From Cornus controversa (Eukaryota; Streptophyta; Magnoliopsida; Cornales; Cornaceae), in contig CM048853.1 of assembly GCA_026545225.1 (NCBI GenBank), forward strand, positions 17,920,755 through 17,984,754: a DNA stretch of 64,000 nucleotides, given 5' to 3'. The position numbers were made by a program, and so were the translations under genes. The notes beneath the pieces are model-generated. The model made no database searches and was not told the origin of the DNA. It saw only the letters and a program-made list of their open reading frames with translations. Below are positions 36,972-47,327 of this stretch, in pieces. Position 1 is the first letter of the stretch. Every line of letters starts with the position of its first letter.

Positions 36972-37182
36972 AATAGTGCTCTCGGTCGACCTTGGGCAAT
37001 GGAGACTCAAAAATATCAAGTCTCGGTCAACCTTGGGCGATGGAGGGTCCAACAGGCATTCAGGGGGGGATCGATCGCCCCAGCCAAGGGGGATCGATCA
37101 CCCCATGTATTTTTCTCAAGGATCCTCACCAGCAGGTGGGTGATCGATCGCCCATCCTTGGGGGGATCGATCGCCCAAGGTG
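36972..37182. repeat. A3 GATCGATCGCCCC box array
   Basis: Copies of GGGATCGATCGCCCC or its near complement (37060-37180), preceded by CTCGGTCGACCTTGGGC and CTCGGTCAACCTTGGGC. The boxes are self-complementary (GATCGATC cores flanked by G and C runs) and GC-rich amid AT-rich DNA. The array lies about 450 bases ahead of the env-position frame, as in A1 and A4. Confidence 0.87.
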
Positions 37183-37626
37183 TTTTGTGGGCTGGCCGAG
37201 ACTATCTTCTATATAAAGACTCCTTCTCCAATTCTAAAGCTACTCCATGCATCCTAAGCCTCTTTGAACTCCAATTCAAGTCCTACATCATCCGAAAGAT
37301 TATTTTCTTCAATTGGTGATTATTAAACAAGAATTCAACATTGATCATCATCAACTTCAACATCAAATTGGATCAAAAATTACTAGTTCTCAAAGGAAGT
37401 TCTCACTTTTTCAAGTTCAACATCAAAGTAAGTGAAGATTTTCTTTGAAGAAATTGTTCAATTCTTTTTGAGGGCTTTTGAAGACCAAGTTTGGGGGATC
37501 AATTTGGTGCATTCACTTGTTCAATTTGGGTGGAAAAATTGCCGAAAAAAGGAGGTTGAAGGTTACAAATTAATTGTACACACCAAGTGTTCGATTTAAT
37601 TCCTCAACCACACTTTTTCTACTTCT

Positions 37627-38541
37627 ATGGCACCAAAGAGAGCAAGTCACCAAGGTGCTTCAAGTTCACGTAGTCCTCACCGAGCGAGGCATGATCCAAC
37701 CACAGGTTCTTCACGATCTCGCCGAGAAGGTATTCAAGAGAGATGGCATCCAAGGGCGTTGAACTTTGAAACCACGTTTGACATAGCCGAACTTTATAGT
37801 ATGTTTCCCGAGACACGATGGGGGATTTTCGACATCCGTCGTCGTCGGTCGGCATCCATTTTTGTTCCACTCTCATCTACTATTTACTCGAGGCTTGTCA
37901 AGGTATTTTATCAGAACTTAATGCCAACACTTGATGAGCGGGATGTGCTTACTTCTTCCGTAGATGGAACAATAGTTCGGGTGGACATGTCATCCATTGC
38001 CATTGCCATGGGTTGTTCTCATGAGTGCCCAGATGATTTATCTCATATCTATACTCCTCTACCTGACGAGTTGTCAGTGGGTAATGTGGTTGCACGTTTG
38101 TGTGCCAACCAATTTTCCAGGCCGAAAAGGAATGCAGCTTCAAAGTCTTCAATGCCAAATCATTTATGGTTCATTGATGCTGTTCTACTCAAGAATGTAT
38201 GTCCAATTGGACATAAAATCGAAAGACGTCAAGAGTTCCTCAGAGCCTTATATGCCATACATTTTGGGCATTGGCTGTCATTCCCACAGATTGTCTGGGG
38301 CCAGATGGAGAAATTCTATTGCAAAGTTGTGGCCAAGGCACCAGACAGTGCAAGTGACTGGGAGTTTCCATTCCCTACTATTATTCACCAGTTGCTTGTG
38401 GCACAGGGGTATGCAGTCCATGAGGACGAGCTTGCCTTTCCACGTGATCTTCATTATGGCACGCATGACTGGAATTTGAGCCGATCACATATGCATCAGA
38501 GAGTCATAGCGGTGCCTGGTGAGGTCTCTCGTTTGGCCTAG
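37627..38541 (+). CDS. A3 env-position ORF (fossil element ORF, function unknown)
   Basis: A 304-residue open frame from MAPKRASHQGASSSRSPHR, with a basic Ser/Arg-rich start. Then come NFETTFDIAELYSMFPETRWG, STIYSRLVKVFYQNLMPTLDE, DMSSIAIAMGCSHECPDD and NHLWFIDAVLLKNVCPIGHK. Homologues occupy the same slot in A1 and A4. There is no signal peptide and no membrane helix I can see, arguing against an envelope. It resembles sequences annotated 'putative plant transposon protein'. Function is unknown. Confidence 0.8.
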   Translation: MAPKRASHQGASSSRSPHRARHDPTTGSSRSRREGIQERWHPRALNFETTFDIAELYSMFPETRWGIFDIRRRRSASIFVPLSSTIYSRLVKVFYQNLMPTLDERDVLTSSVDGTIVRVDMSSIAIAMGCSHECPDDLSHIYTPLPDELSVGNVVARLCANQFSRPKRNAASKSSMPNHLWFIDAVLLKNVCPIGHKIERRQEFLRALYAIHFGHWLSFPQIVWGQMEKFYCKVVAKAPDSASDWEFPFPTIIHQLLVAQGYAVHEDELAFPRDLHYGTHDWNLSRSHMHQRVIAVPGEVSRLA

Positions 38542-38571
38542 GGAGGAGAGAATATAGATATACCACCACCG

Positions 38572-38850
38572 GTGGAAGATCCAGAGGAGATGGAGGCAGA
38601 GGAAGAGGAGGTGCATGCACAGGCTGGTGGCCATGATTATCAGTATTTAGAGGGGCAGATTGCTGGGTTGACGGCCCAGTTTGGCACCCTACAGACAGAG
38701 CTATCCACACAGTTTGGTGCAATGAGAACTGAGATGGCGGATCACTTTCGTGACACTCGCCAAGAGCAACTAGAGATGAGGAGGATGATGCGTGCACTGA
38801 TGCGTCAAGCAAACTTGGATCCGGATGCTCAGTCACCACCACATCCTTGA
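38572..38850 (+). CDS. A3 acidic, helical tail frame (fossil element ORF)
   Basis: A 92-residue frame right after the env-position frame. It is Glu-rich at first (EDPEEMEAEEEEVHAQAGG), then a Gln/Leu/Met pattern such as LEGQIAGLTAQFGTLQTEL that suggests a coiled coil. A4 has a comparable Gln-rich segment at its 3' end. It may be the tail of the same protein; I do not join them. Confidence 0.55.
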   Translation: MEDPEEMEAEEEEVHAQAGGHDYQYLEGQIAGLTAQFGTLQTELSTQFGAMRTEMADHFRDTRQEQLEMRRMMRALMRQANLDPDAQSPPHP

Positions 38851-40482
38851 CAAGAAGGTAACCATTTTTTGTATTTTATTTTATTTTTTAGTTTTTATTT
38901 TTCTTTTTAATTTTATTTTTCCTTCTGTAGTTAGAATTTTTTTTTTTTAAAAAAAAAAACAAAATGAAAAAAAATGTTTTTTTAGGTTTTTCTCTTTCAT
39001 ATTTATTTTCACCCATATTTTTTCACTTGATCTTTGGGGTATAGTGGTTTGTTTTGACAGGTTTTAACATCCAAGTTTGGGGGGGTGTGCTTGCATTGCC
39101 TTCATGCTCGTGATGTACTCTATTTTCTTTCCACTACTCCGAATTTCTGGTAACATCGTTCTTACTCTTCTCTATACTTTAATTGATAGTACATTGAGGA
39201 CAATGTACAGTTTAAGTTTGGGGGTGAGGCGATGCCTATTTTTGTGCTTTATTGCATTGGGGGAAATTTGTGTGAAATTCTTTTTGTATTAGGATTTTAT
39301 TTTATTTTATTTTCTTAGTTTGTTTATTTTATTTTATTTTGTTTTATTTTTAGATAGAATGTTTTGACATTATTCAAAGGATTAATACCTTATGTAGGTG
39401 CTTAACTTGCAATTTTTTAGTATGTTTTAAATTTTTAGAAACTGTGGTTTAAATTATGTGGTTTTAATCATGGTTTGCAATAACATGTTTTGGAGTAATT
39501 AATTTTAGTTTCCTTACATGCACAGACACACTAGCATAGTCTTATGGGGTATAGACTGTGGTTTTCAGTTATTGAGTTACATATGCTTGATATTAATTAG
39601 TATCTCTTGAGAATGAGTACCGATGATGTGTTTACTTGACCTCAAAAGAAAAGGAAAATAAAAAAAAATGTGATGAATAAGCAAATCAATTTGATCTTTT
39701 TCATGAGTAACCGGGCCTCTATGCCTCAGGAAGCACGGAGTGTTCGCGTCAAAAGTGAAAGGGTGAGAAAAGATGAGCATTGGTTGTCTTGATTTGTAGC
39801 CTGATTAATTCGAGTAATTAGGTCTTCAGGGTATCTCAAAGCCTAGTGCCCTAAGGCCATCTGGTTTGGGAGTCACTGACTGAAAGCTTGCTACATGGAT
39901 CTTTCAGAAAGCTTAATAGATCAAGACATTGCACAACCAATAAAGCAATGGAAAAAAAAAGAATTAAAAAAAAAATGAAAAAGTCATGTATTCATGTTTG
40001 GAAGTATGATTTCAATAAGGGGAGCTAGTGAGTTGAAGGGGTATGTGCCTTAATATATTCAGAGCTTGGTTATGCTACATGAGATGACTGCTAGTTCACT
40101 TTACACGAGGGAGCTAGAGTTGATTATTTTGAGATATGTTGTTGTGAATTATGCATGGGGACCATTGATTTGAATTATGGAATTTGAGAGTTGAAATTAT
40201 TTTTGAATGCAAGTTTGTAACTATGTATTGTAATCTTCTTCTTGAATTAATGTTGAAACAGAATTTTGAATGTTTGTGGGTAACATTTCTGGAAACCCTC
40301 ACGAGACTACTCGTCCACTAGGGGGAACCTAGGGGTTTAAAGGCTTGTTGCATATGCTAAATGCAATCGTTTCTCCCACGAAAGTGGAGTTGGGTAGTTT
40401 AGTTAGTATTTAGTAGTTTTTTTTGTTTTAGTTTTGTTTTATTCTATTGCTAAGGGACTAGCAATATGTAAGTTTGGGGGTG
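38851..40482 (+). other. A3 3' noncoding region
   Basis: T-rich, no supported gene. Purine tracts AAGTTTGGGGGGG (39073-39085), AAGTTTGGGGGTG (39214-39226) and the terminal one (40470-40482). The hairpin GTACATTGAGGACAATGTAC (39189-39208) precedes the middle one. The block shared with A1, A2 and A4 is at 39712-39920. Confidence 0.82.
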
Positions 40483-41936
40483 TGATAGGCGTTGAATGTT
40501 ACGCATTCTAGCCTCTTAACTTATGTATTTTATTCTCTTAGTGATAGATTATTATGTGATTTTACTTTGTTTTAGTGTTTTCTGTATTTTCAGGGCCTTA
40601 ATGATTATTTCAGTTAAAACCAAGCTTTTGGGCTTTTAAAGAAGACATCCAAGATGGTGAGATGAAGCCTACATCAAGGAGATTCACTCAACTATTTATT
40701 TCAACTCAATTCAGTTCAAGAAAGAGGTCCAAGAGAATTACAGTTGCTTAAGAAGGTTTCGGGCCTGAAGCCCAAATCTGCGCATAATATAGTCTTAATC
40801 CCGTTTTGGAAAACGGACTAGAAGTCTTATTTCTGAGCCTCAAATCGATATTATTTTCGCGTAGGGTTGAACGAAATTTGGGCCGAAGTCAGCAGGAAAA
40901 ACCCACCTGATTAGTGCTGCGGGAAACCCTAATTTATTCCTAATTGGATTAGGACTTTGGTGTATTCTCTTGGGGAATAAAGTGAAGAATAAGAGGCTGA
41001 GTTGAGGAAAGATTAGACGGAGAGAACAGAGCTTGGAAAGTCTAAGAGGGCTGAGAAGAGAACAGAAACATATTGCAGAGCCATTGGAGAACGAAGTCGT
41101 ACGCATAATTCAGAAAGATGATGTCTTCTTCCTCAACAGTTGAAGCTTCTTCTTCTACCATGAGCGGCTAGTTCATCCACTAGGATTTTGATGTAGCCCT
41201 AACAAAGCATCAATGGTTTGATTGTTTTAATTATTGGGGACCTTTATATACATGCATAGATTGTGTAATTTAGAGGATTCTTATTATAGAATTGAGCAAT
41301 AAAAGTCTTGTAAATTCAGTTCCAATGATTTCTTATCTTGTCTTAGATATTTAGTTATTGTTATTAAACTCAATCTCTCTTGTTTTCTGTGATCATGAGA
41401 GAGATTATTACACAATGGTAATCACTGAATATATTGTTATGAGCTTTGATGGATTATGCCTAGAGAAGATAAACCATACTGCACCCTAGATTAGAGTAGT
41501 TAGGCAGATGGCCCATGCCAATCGAAGATAGTCCATGGCTTAGCCTTAATCATATGTTATCTTCTTGATGGATGAAGGTGAGCTTGTAGCCACTGACACC
41601 ACTTATGCATGATGTAATTCCCCATAGTTGATTCAATTGACCATTGATTGTGGAGTTAGTGGTGAAGTCAATTACCCTAGATTTCTCTCATATTATCTTC
41701 ACTATCTGTTTACCTTTGCTTTATTTTATTTTACTTTTTAATTAATTTATTTTAAAAATCAGAATTCTTTTCTTATAAATTTAATTAGAATTAATTCTGT
41801 ATTCCAACTCATCAGACCATAATCCCTGAGGTACGATACCCCTTTCGATAGCCCTATTCTGCAAGGAATTCGTTCTATTGCGAAGTGTGGAAATTTTTAA
41901 TTGATATATTTTTGAGTCACACTCACACACGAATCA
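40483..41936 (+). repeat. A3 3' LTR
   Basis: Starts TGATAGGCGTTGAATG after the polypurine tract and ends GAATCA. Followed by the AAATG duplication (41937-41941), then A4 sequence resumes. Confidence 0.95.
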
Positions 41937-41941
41937 AAATG

Positions 41942-43043
41942 CATCTTGTAATTAGGAGCTTTGACATTCAAAAAATACTCGCATTTTTGAAAAATTATGT
42001 GTTAGGTTAGAATGGTTTACATTTTTGTTCAATTTTTGAATATTGTATAGTTCTTCCCCTAAATTTGTCCTTAACGGCACAAAGACACACACATGCATTC
42101 AATTGTGGGGGTATACGTCGTTTAGAGAATTGTGAAACATTTGTTTTTATTTGAACTTCTTGAGGAATGAATTGCTTTGAAAAATCAAAAGCCAAAAAAA
42201 AAGAGAGAAAAAGAAAACAAACAAAACACATAATTGGCAATAAGCCTTCTCACTCATTAAACCATGCCTCTGTGCCTTAGGAAGCATTGAATGTTCACGT
42301 CTAAAAGGTGTGCAAGGTTGAGTAATAAATTAAACAATTGGCTCATTTGAGTTCGTACCCTAGTGAGCTCCGTTATTAAGTCCGAGGGGTGTTTCTTCAC
42401 CCAATGCCCTAAAAATCGTCTGGTTTAGGAGTCATTGACCCAACACTGTTACATGGGCTTACTAGAAAGCTTAAAGGACTTAGGCATTGCATAGCCAATT
42501 GTGTTTATGTTTGTAAATATTTTTTTTAATTAGAATTATGCTTTGGTAATCCATTTCAGCAGTTGTTGCTTCTAAGAACAAATGTTCCATTTTTATTCTC
42601 CATTAATGACAATAAACAACACAATTGAGGGTATGTTCACTTTTCAAAGAGGATTTCAGGATTTGCACTTGTATGTGTATCAGATTGACCATTATGTGGG
42701 GACTGTTGTCTAACTCTAATTTTTGACATTCTATATCTATTGATGTCCATATAGCTCCATAATACTTGTTGCATTTATCATTTTGAACATCAATTGGGGT
42801 GTCACTCTTGTTTCTAGTTGATGACCGAGCATTCCATCATTTTTGCATACTTTTGTGAGTTTAACAAGTGTTAAACCCATCGAGACTTCACTCGTCCATT
42901 AGGGATACCTAGGGGTTTAAAAGGCTTGTTGCATTCGCTAAATGCAACCTGATCTCCCACGAAAGGGGAATTAGTCTAGTTGTTTTATTTTATTTTTTAG
43001 TTTTGTATTTCTAAGGGACTAGCAATATCTAAGTTTGGGGGTA
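41942..43043 (+). other. A4 3' noncoding region, right part
   Basis: Continuation of A4 after A3. It holds the shared 3' block (42260-42490, including GGTTTAGGAGTCATTGACCC) and the terminal purine tract AAGTTTGGGGGTA at 43031-43043. No supported gene. Confidence 0.8.
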
Positions 43044-44491
43044 CGATAAGCGTTGAATGTTATACATTCTCGCATCTTTACTTATGTATCTTGATCCCAT
43101 AGCTGCACATATTGTATAACTTTTACATTTTTTATGTTTTTGATGATTTCAGGTTCAAACTTAGAATGTGGCGTAATTTGACTCCTTTATCAGTTCAACA
43201 ATGCATTCCTATTTCTTACCATACTTCATGCAAAGTTTTCATCAAAGAATAGTGAAAGGCGTGTCAAGACCAGAGTCGAAAAGATAGAAAGTTGAAGATC
43301 TGTAGAAGAAGGAAGATCGATGCATCGAAGTGCCTACTTTGATGCATCACAGCTTTGATGCATCGAGGTTCCTACTTTGATGCATCGTTCGAATTTGCTG
43401 AAGATATTTTTCTGCATATATTTTTTCCACTTGCCACTTGTCTAATTCTGCTTAGATAAAGCCTTGCACAGAATTTCTATGATATTTTCAGCCTTAGATC
43501 AGTTATATAGCTAGAGAATATGTAATAAAAAAGACACACACAATTCTTGTAAAAGAGAGCATATTTTAGAATTTTAGAATTTTAGAGAGAGAAAGTGAAG
43601 TTCTAGAGAGAGAAAGCTTCAAAGAGGGCTTTGTAAAGCCTTGAAGACCATTTTGAGCATGGGACCATCTCTGTCTATGGAGTGCTGCCAGCCCACCATA
43701 ATCCTTCTCTAGGGTTTTGACAAACCCTAACTTTGTAAATATGTTCTAACTTCAATGAATTAGGAATTTTTATGTATTTGATGTATATGTCTCTTGCCTT
43801 ATTCCTTATATAATTATAAGTTTACAAATTCTACATGTTCATGTGTTGTGATTTATCTTCTTGTCTTAGAATGCTTAAATTCCTCACATGATCTTCAAAC
43901 ACTTGTATGTTTCACAAGGACTACAAGTGATGACTTAAGACTACTTTTCACTATAACATGCATAGCTAGATTTGCATAGTCCGTGCTTATAAAAGGTGAT
44001 TTTGCTTCAATTAGGTAAGTAGGTAGGTAGGGAAATCAAGTGACACTGATTTCACTACAAGTAGGTAATTAGGTAAATAAAAAAAATCACGTTTTTCAAA
44101 GATAGATTATAGTATATTAAGGTGTATGTTTTTTCTTAGCGACGTCGTTGTAGGTGGGACTTGTCATCACGTCATTAGTACAAATTTGCATGAATTCCCC
44201 CAATTTTATTATCAGTGTGACATACTACGAGGTTAGCAGGGATGTCTAACCCTAGTCCTTTATTCTTCTCTCAACCTTTGTATTTAAATTACTTTTATGC
44301 TTTCAAAGTAGAGTAAGCAACAACCAACACGATTGGGGTTTAAACAAGAACCAACCCTCAACCTTTAGTGAATTATATATACATAGTCTCTGTGGGATCG
44401 ACACCCTCAACTTAGAGCCCCATCCTTCAAGGATTTGTTCTATTGCGAGTGGTAAATTTATAAATTGCGAGTAGCGCAACCGCACACAACA
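43044..44491 (+). repeat. A4 3' LTR
   Basis: 1448 bp, matches 22788-24226, with the GATGCATCG cluster at 43315-43390. Ends ACACAACA, then TTTGA duplication at 44492-44496. Confidence 0.93.
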
Positions 44492-45097
44492 TTTGAAACC
44501 ATTTGAGAAGACATGCATAAAAGAAGATTTTCTTGAAAATGCATGATTGTTGATTTTCATGAGATGATTGACTTGCATTGTAATATGCTTGTGTTGAGAT
44601 TGATATGCATTAACTTAATAAATGTTCTGCATTGGATGAAATTGATGAAAATCTTGCTTTTGTGCATCTATGTGATAGTTATGCATTTATGTGAAATTTG
44701 TGGTTTTTGGGGCATGTGTGAGAATTAATAAGGGTCCGGAACCTTAGGATGCAAGGTCCAAAACTTGGCCAAGCGGATCTCGCTTCCATCGGGTTAGTAA
44801 CCCGTAGAACATAAGCAGAGTATACGATTTTGAAAATACACTTACTACAAAATTATGATAAGCAGAAGTACCCAATTGAAGTGATTTCAGAGTATATGTG
44901 ACATTAAGTTCTTTGTGAATGTGATTACTTTTGAATTGCTTATGTGCATTGGAGACATGAGACACCATACATAATTTTTAAAATGATTATGTTTTGAGCA
45001 TGAAAACCATTGAAGTATGTTATATAGTCATATAGAGATGCATTGTGCATTCATGCATGGCTGCCTAAGTCAAGGTCAAGTCAGGTAGATCATTCCT
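44492..45097 (+). repeat. Chromovirus 3' LTR, second part (split by A4)
   Basis: Continues the LTR started at 22369. Blocks such as GATTTTCATGAGATGA, GTTTTTGGGGCATG and AAAACTTGGCCAAGCGGAT match the minus strand of 51400-51960 in the next chromovirus. The resemblance fades near 45097, where the LTR end of the oppositely oriented chromovirus begins. Confidence 0.75.
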
Positions 45098-45647
45098 ACG
45101 TATCGATGCCCTTGATGTCCCCTACGCACTTCCCTCTTTCGGGAACTTCCAAATCACACCCTAAGTGCTCCAAAATCTAGAAAGAAGGGAGATAGATGAA
45201 GTGGGTGAGCTAGAGAGAGAGGGGAATCTGTAAATATGAAATATCTCAAACCTTAGGATATTTATCTCACTTCCTTGGGGCGCGAAATGACCGATTTGCC
45301 CTCGAGCCACTTAACGTACCCTCTCGACTTCCATTTTCAATTTTGAAAACTCCGATGGTCTTGAACTCACTTCCTTAACACTCTAAATATTTTATTTGAT
45401 CCATATCCAAAAATAATATTTTCCAAAATTTTTCTGGAATTCGCGGACTCATTAAACCTCATCCCATGACTCCCGTTGACCAAAAAGTTAAACTTTTTCA
45501 AAAAAATTCAAAACATCCCAAAACCCTAATACAACTTTTCAAACATATTTTTCGCATTAAAAACATACTAAACATAATTTAAAATGTATTTAAAGTAATA
45601 AATGATGAAAAAATGAAAACCAGCCAAAATTGGGCATGATCTCTACA
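45098..45647 (-). repeat. Chromovirus 3' LTR (partial)
   Basis: Matches 52330-52868 closely: the CGATGCCCTTGATGTC start on the plus strand, the GGGGCGCGAAATGAC block, and the CTCTACA end. It is only about 550 bp, against 2.28 kb for the other copy. Confidence 0.88.
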
Positions 45648-45738
45648 ACCTCCCAACCTTATAGGAATTTCGTCCTTGAAATTAAAATGTACCTCCAGTG
45701 GAGAACAACTCAGGATACTTTGACCGAACTTCTTATTC

Positions 45739-46137
45739 CTACTCCCAGGTAGCTTCTTCTACCCCATGATGTCTCCAAAGCACTTTAACCAATGGAATGG
45801 TTTTGCCCCAAAGCACCTGCTCTCTAGTGTCCAAAATCTGAATCGGCCTCTCCTCGTATGACACATCCTCCTCCACCTCAAGGTTTGCCCAATCAAGCAC
45901 ATTTGAAGGGTCCGGCTTATACTTTCTTAACATAGACACATGAAAAGTGTTGTGAACACTTGACAATTGTGGTCGCAATACCAAGCGATAAGCAACCTCT
46001 CTTACTCGATCCAGAATCTTAAATGGCCCGATAAATCGTGGCGCTAGCTTGCCACTATGGCCAAACCTCATCAAATTTCTTCGTGGTGAGACCTTCAGAA
46101 ATACATGATCATTCACCTTAAATGCCAAAAATAGCAC
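45739..46137 (-). pseudogene. Chromovirus integrase C-terminus with chromodomain (fossil)
   Basis: Reads NDHVFLKVSPRRNLMRFG and GKLAPRFIGPFKILDRVREV, the GPY/F-type integrase C-terminus. It continues to VHNTFHVSMLRKYKPDPS and ends YEERPIQILDTREQ...KTIPLVKVLWRHHGVEEATWE, the chromodomain typical of Del/Tekay elements. The chromodomain helps target heterochromatin. Confidence 0.9.
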
Positions 46138-46171
46138 GCTGCCATCTATCGGTATAGCTTTTATAACGACT

Positions 46172-47211
46172 CTAAGCCTTAAGAAATCTTTGTCGAATTA
46201 CCTTGATCTTCTCCATAGTCTCTCGAACTAAATCTGGTCCCAAAGAAACTATCTCTCCGATCGTAGTCCAACATACAGGTGACCTACATGGTCTACCATA
46301 CAAAGCCTCGAATGGAGCCATCTCAATGCTAATTTGATAGCAATTATTGTATGCAAACTCCACAAATGGAAGGTAATCCTCCCAACTACCCCAAAGATCA
46401 AGCACACATGATCGCAACATATCCTCCAGAATCTATATAGTACGCTCAGACTGGCCATTCGTCTGAGGATGAAAAGTTGTACTAAAATGAAGGTCTGTTT
46501 TCAGTGCTACTTGGAAACTCTACCAAATTGAGATGTAAATTGTGGGGCTCTATCTAAAACAATAGAAACTGGTATGCCATGAAGCCTAAGGATCTACTCA
46601 ATGTATAATCTACTAAGATTATACACATTGTCAGTCACTCATATAGGAATAAAGTGTGTCACCTTGGTCAATCTGTCAACGATAACCCAAACTGCATCGT
46701 GACTCTTCCTCAATCTTGGAAGTCCTGTCACAAAGTCCATAGTGACATGCTCACACTTCCACATAGCCATAGGCAATGGCTGTAACAACCCTGCTGCCCT
46801 TTGATGTTCGGCCTTCACTTGTTGACAAGTGAGGCACCTTGCTACAAACTGAGTTACATCCTTCTTCATACCCTTCCACCAATATTGTTGGTGTAGGTTA
46901 TGATACATCTTGGTACCACCTGGATGTACTATAAGTCTCAAGTTGTGAAACTCTTTCAGAACCTCTTCCCAACAAGCTAAGGGAAAAAACATCTTCCCTT
47001 TGAATTTTATGCTCTCATCCAAATGAACTGTCCATCCTTCCACCACTTCACCACCCAAAATCCGTGTGTGAATAGCTTTAATCTCACTATCCTTCCTCTG
47101 TTCCTCCATTACTCGACTCACTAAAGTTGGTTGAGCAATGAGACTAAATAACATAGTTAATCCATCATCCTCACAAAAATGTAATCCCATTTTTGAGATA
47201 TCTTCCATCAT
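46172..47211 (-). pseudogene. Chromovirus integrase core (fossil)
   Basis: The frame at 47211-46639 holds the HHCC zinc part (HPGGTKMYHNLHQQYWWKGM, CLTCQQVKAEHQ) and the start of the catalytic core (MDFVTGLPRLRKSHDAVWVI). The frame at 46420-46172 continues with SWEDYLPFVEFAYNNCYQ and the PFEALYGRPCRSP block. It is broken. Confidence 0.9.
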
Positions 47212-47327
47212 CTTCCACTCTCGTACGTATCTGCCACCACATTGGCCTTTCCTGGATGATATTGTAAGTCGAAGTCATAATCTTCCATGTATTCCATCCA
47301 CCTTCGTTGCCTCATATTCAAATCCTT

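Larger units (their letters stand above)
30810..41936 (+). mobile_element. Element A3: near-complete Athila-lineage LTR retrotransposon, youngest of the nest
   Basis: LTRs at 30810-32327 (1518 bp) and 40483-41936 (1454 bp), nearly identical by eye apart from one length difference. Flanked by a perfect AAATG target duplication (30805-30809 and 41937-41941). Internal order: primer site, gag, protease, RT/RNase H, GC-rich box array, env-position frame, 3' noncoding region, polypurine tract. No integrase domain is recognised. It is 11.1 kb, inserted in A4. The coding part carries a few breaks, so it looks recently mobile but not intact. Confidence 0.95.
22788..44491 (+). mobile_element. Element A4: Athila-lineage element, split by A3
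   Basis: LTRs at 22788-24226 and 43044-44491, target duplication TTTGA (22783-22787 and 44492-44496), primer site 24232-24249, gag, protease, env-position frame, internal and terminal purine tracts. A3 (30810-41936) sits inside its 3' noncoding region. Without A3 it is about 10.6 kb. The LTRs differ more than those of A3, consistent with A4 being older. No reverse transcriptase or integrase core is recognised. Its coding regions are broken at many places. Confidence 0.93.
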
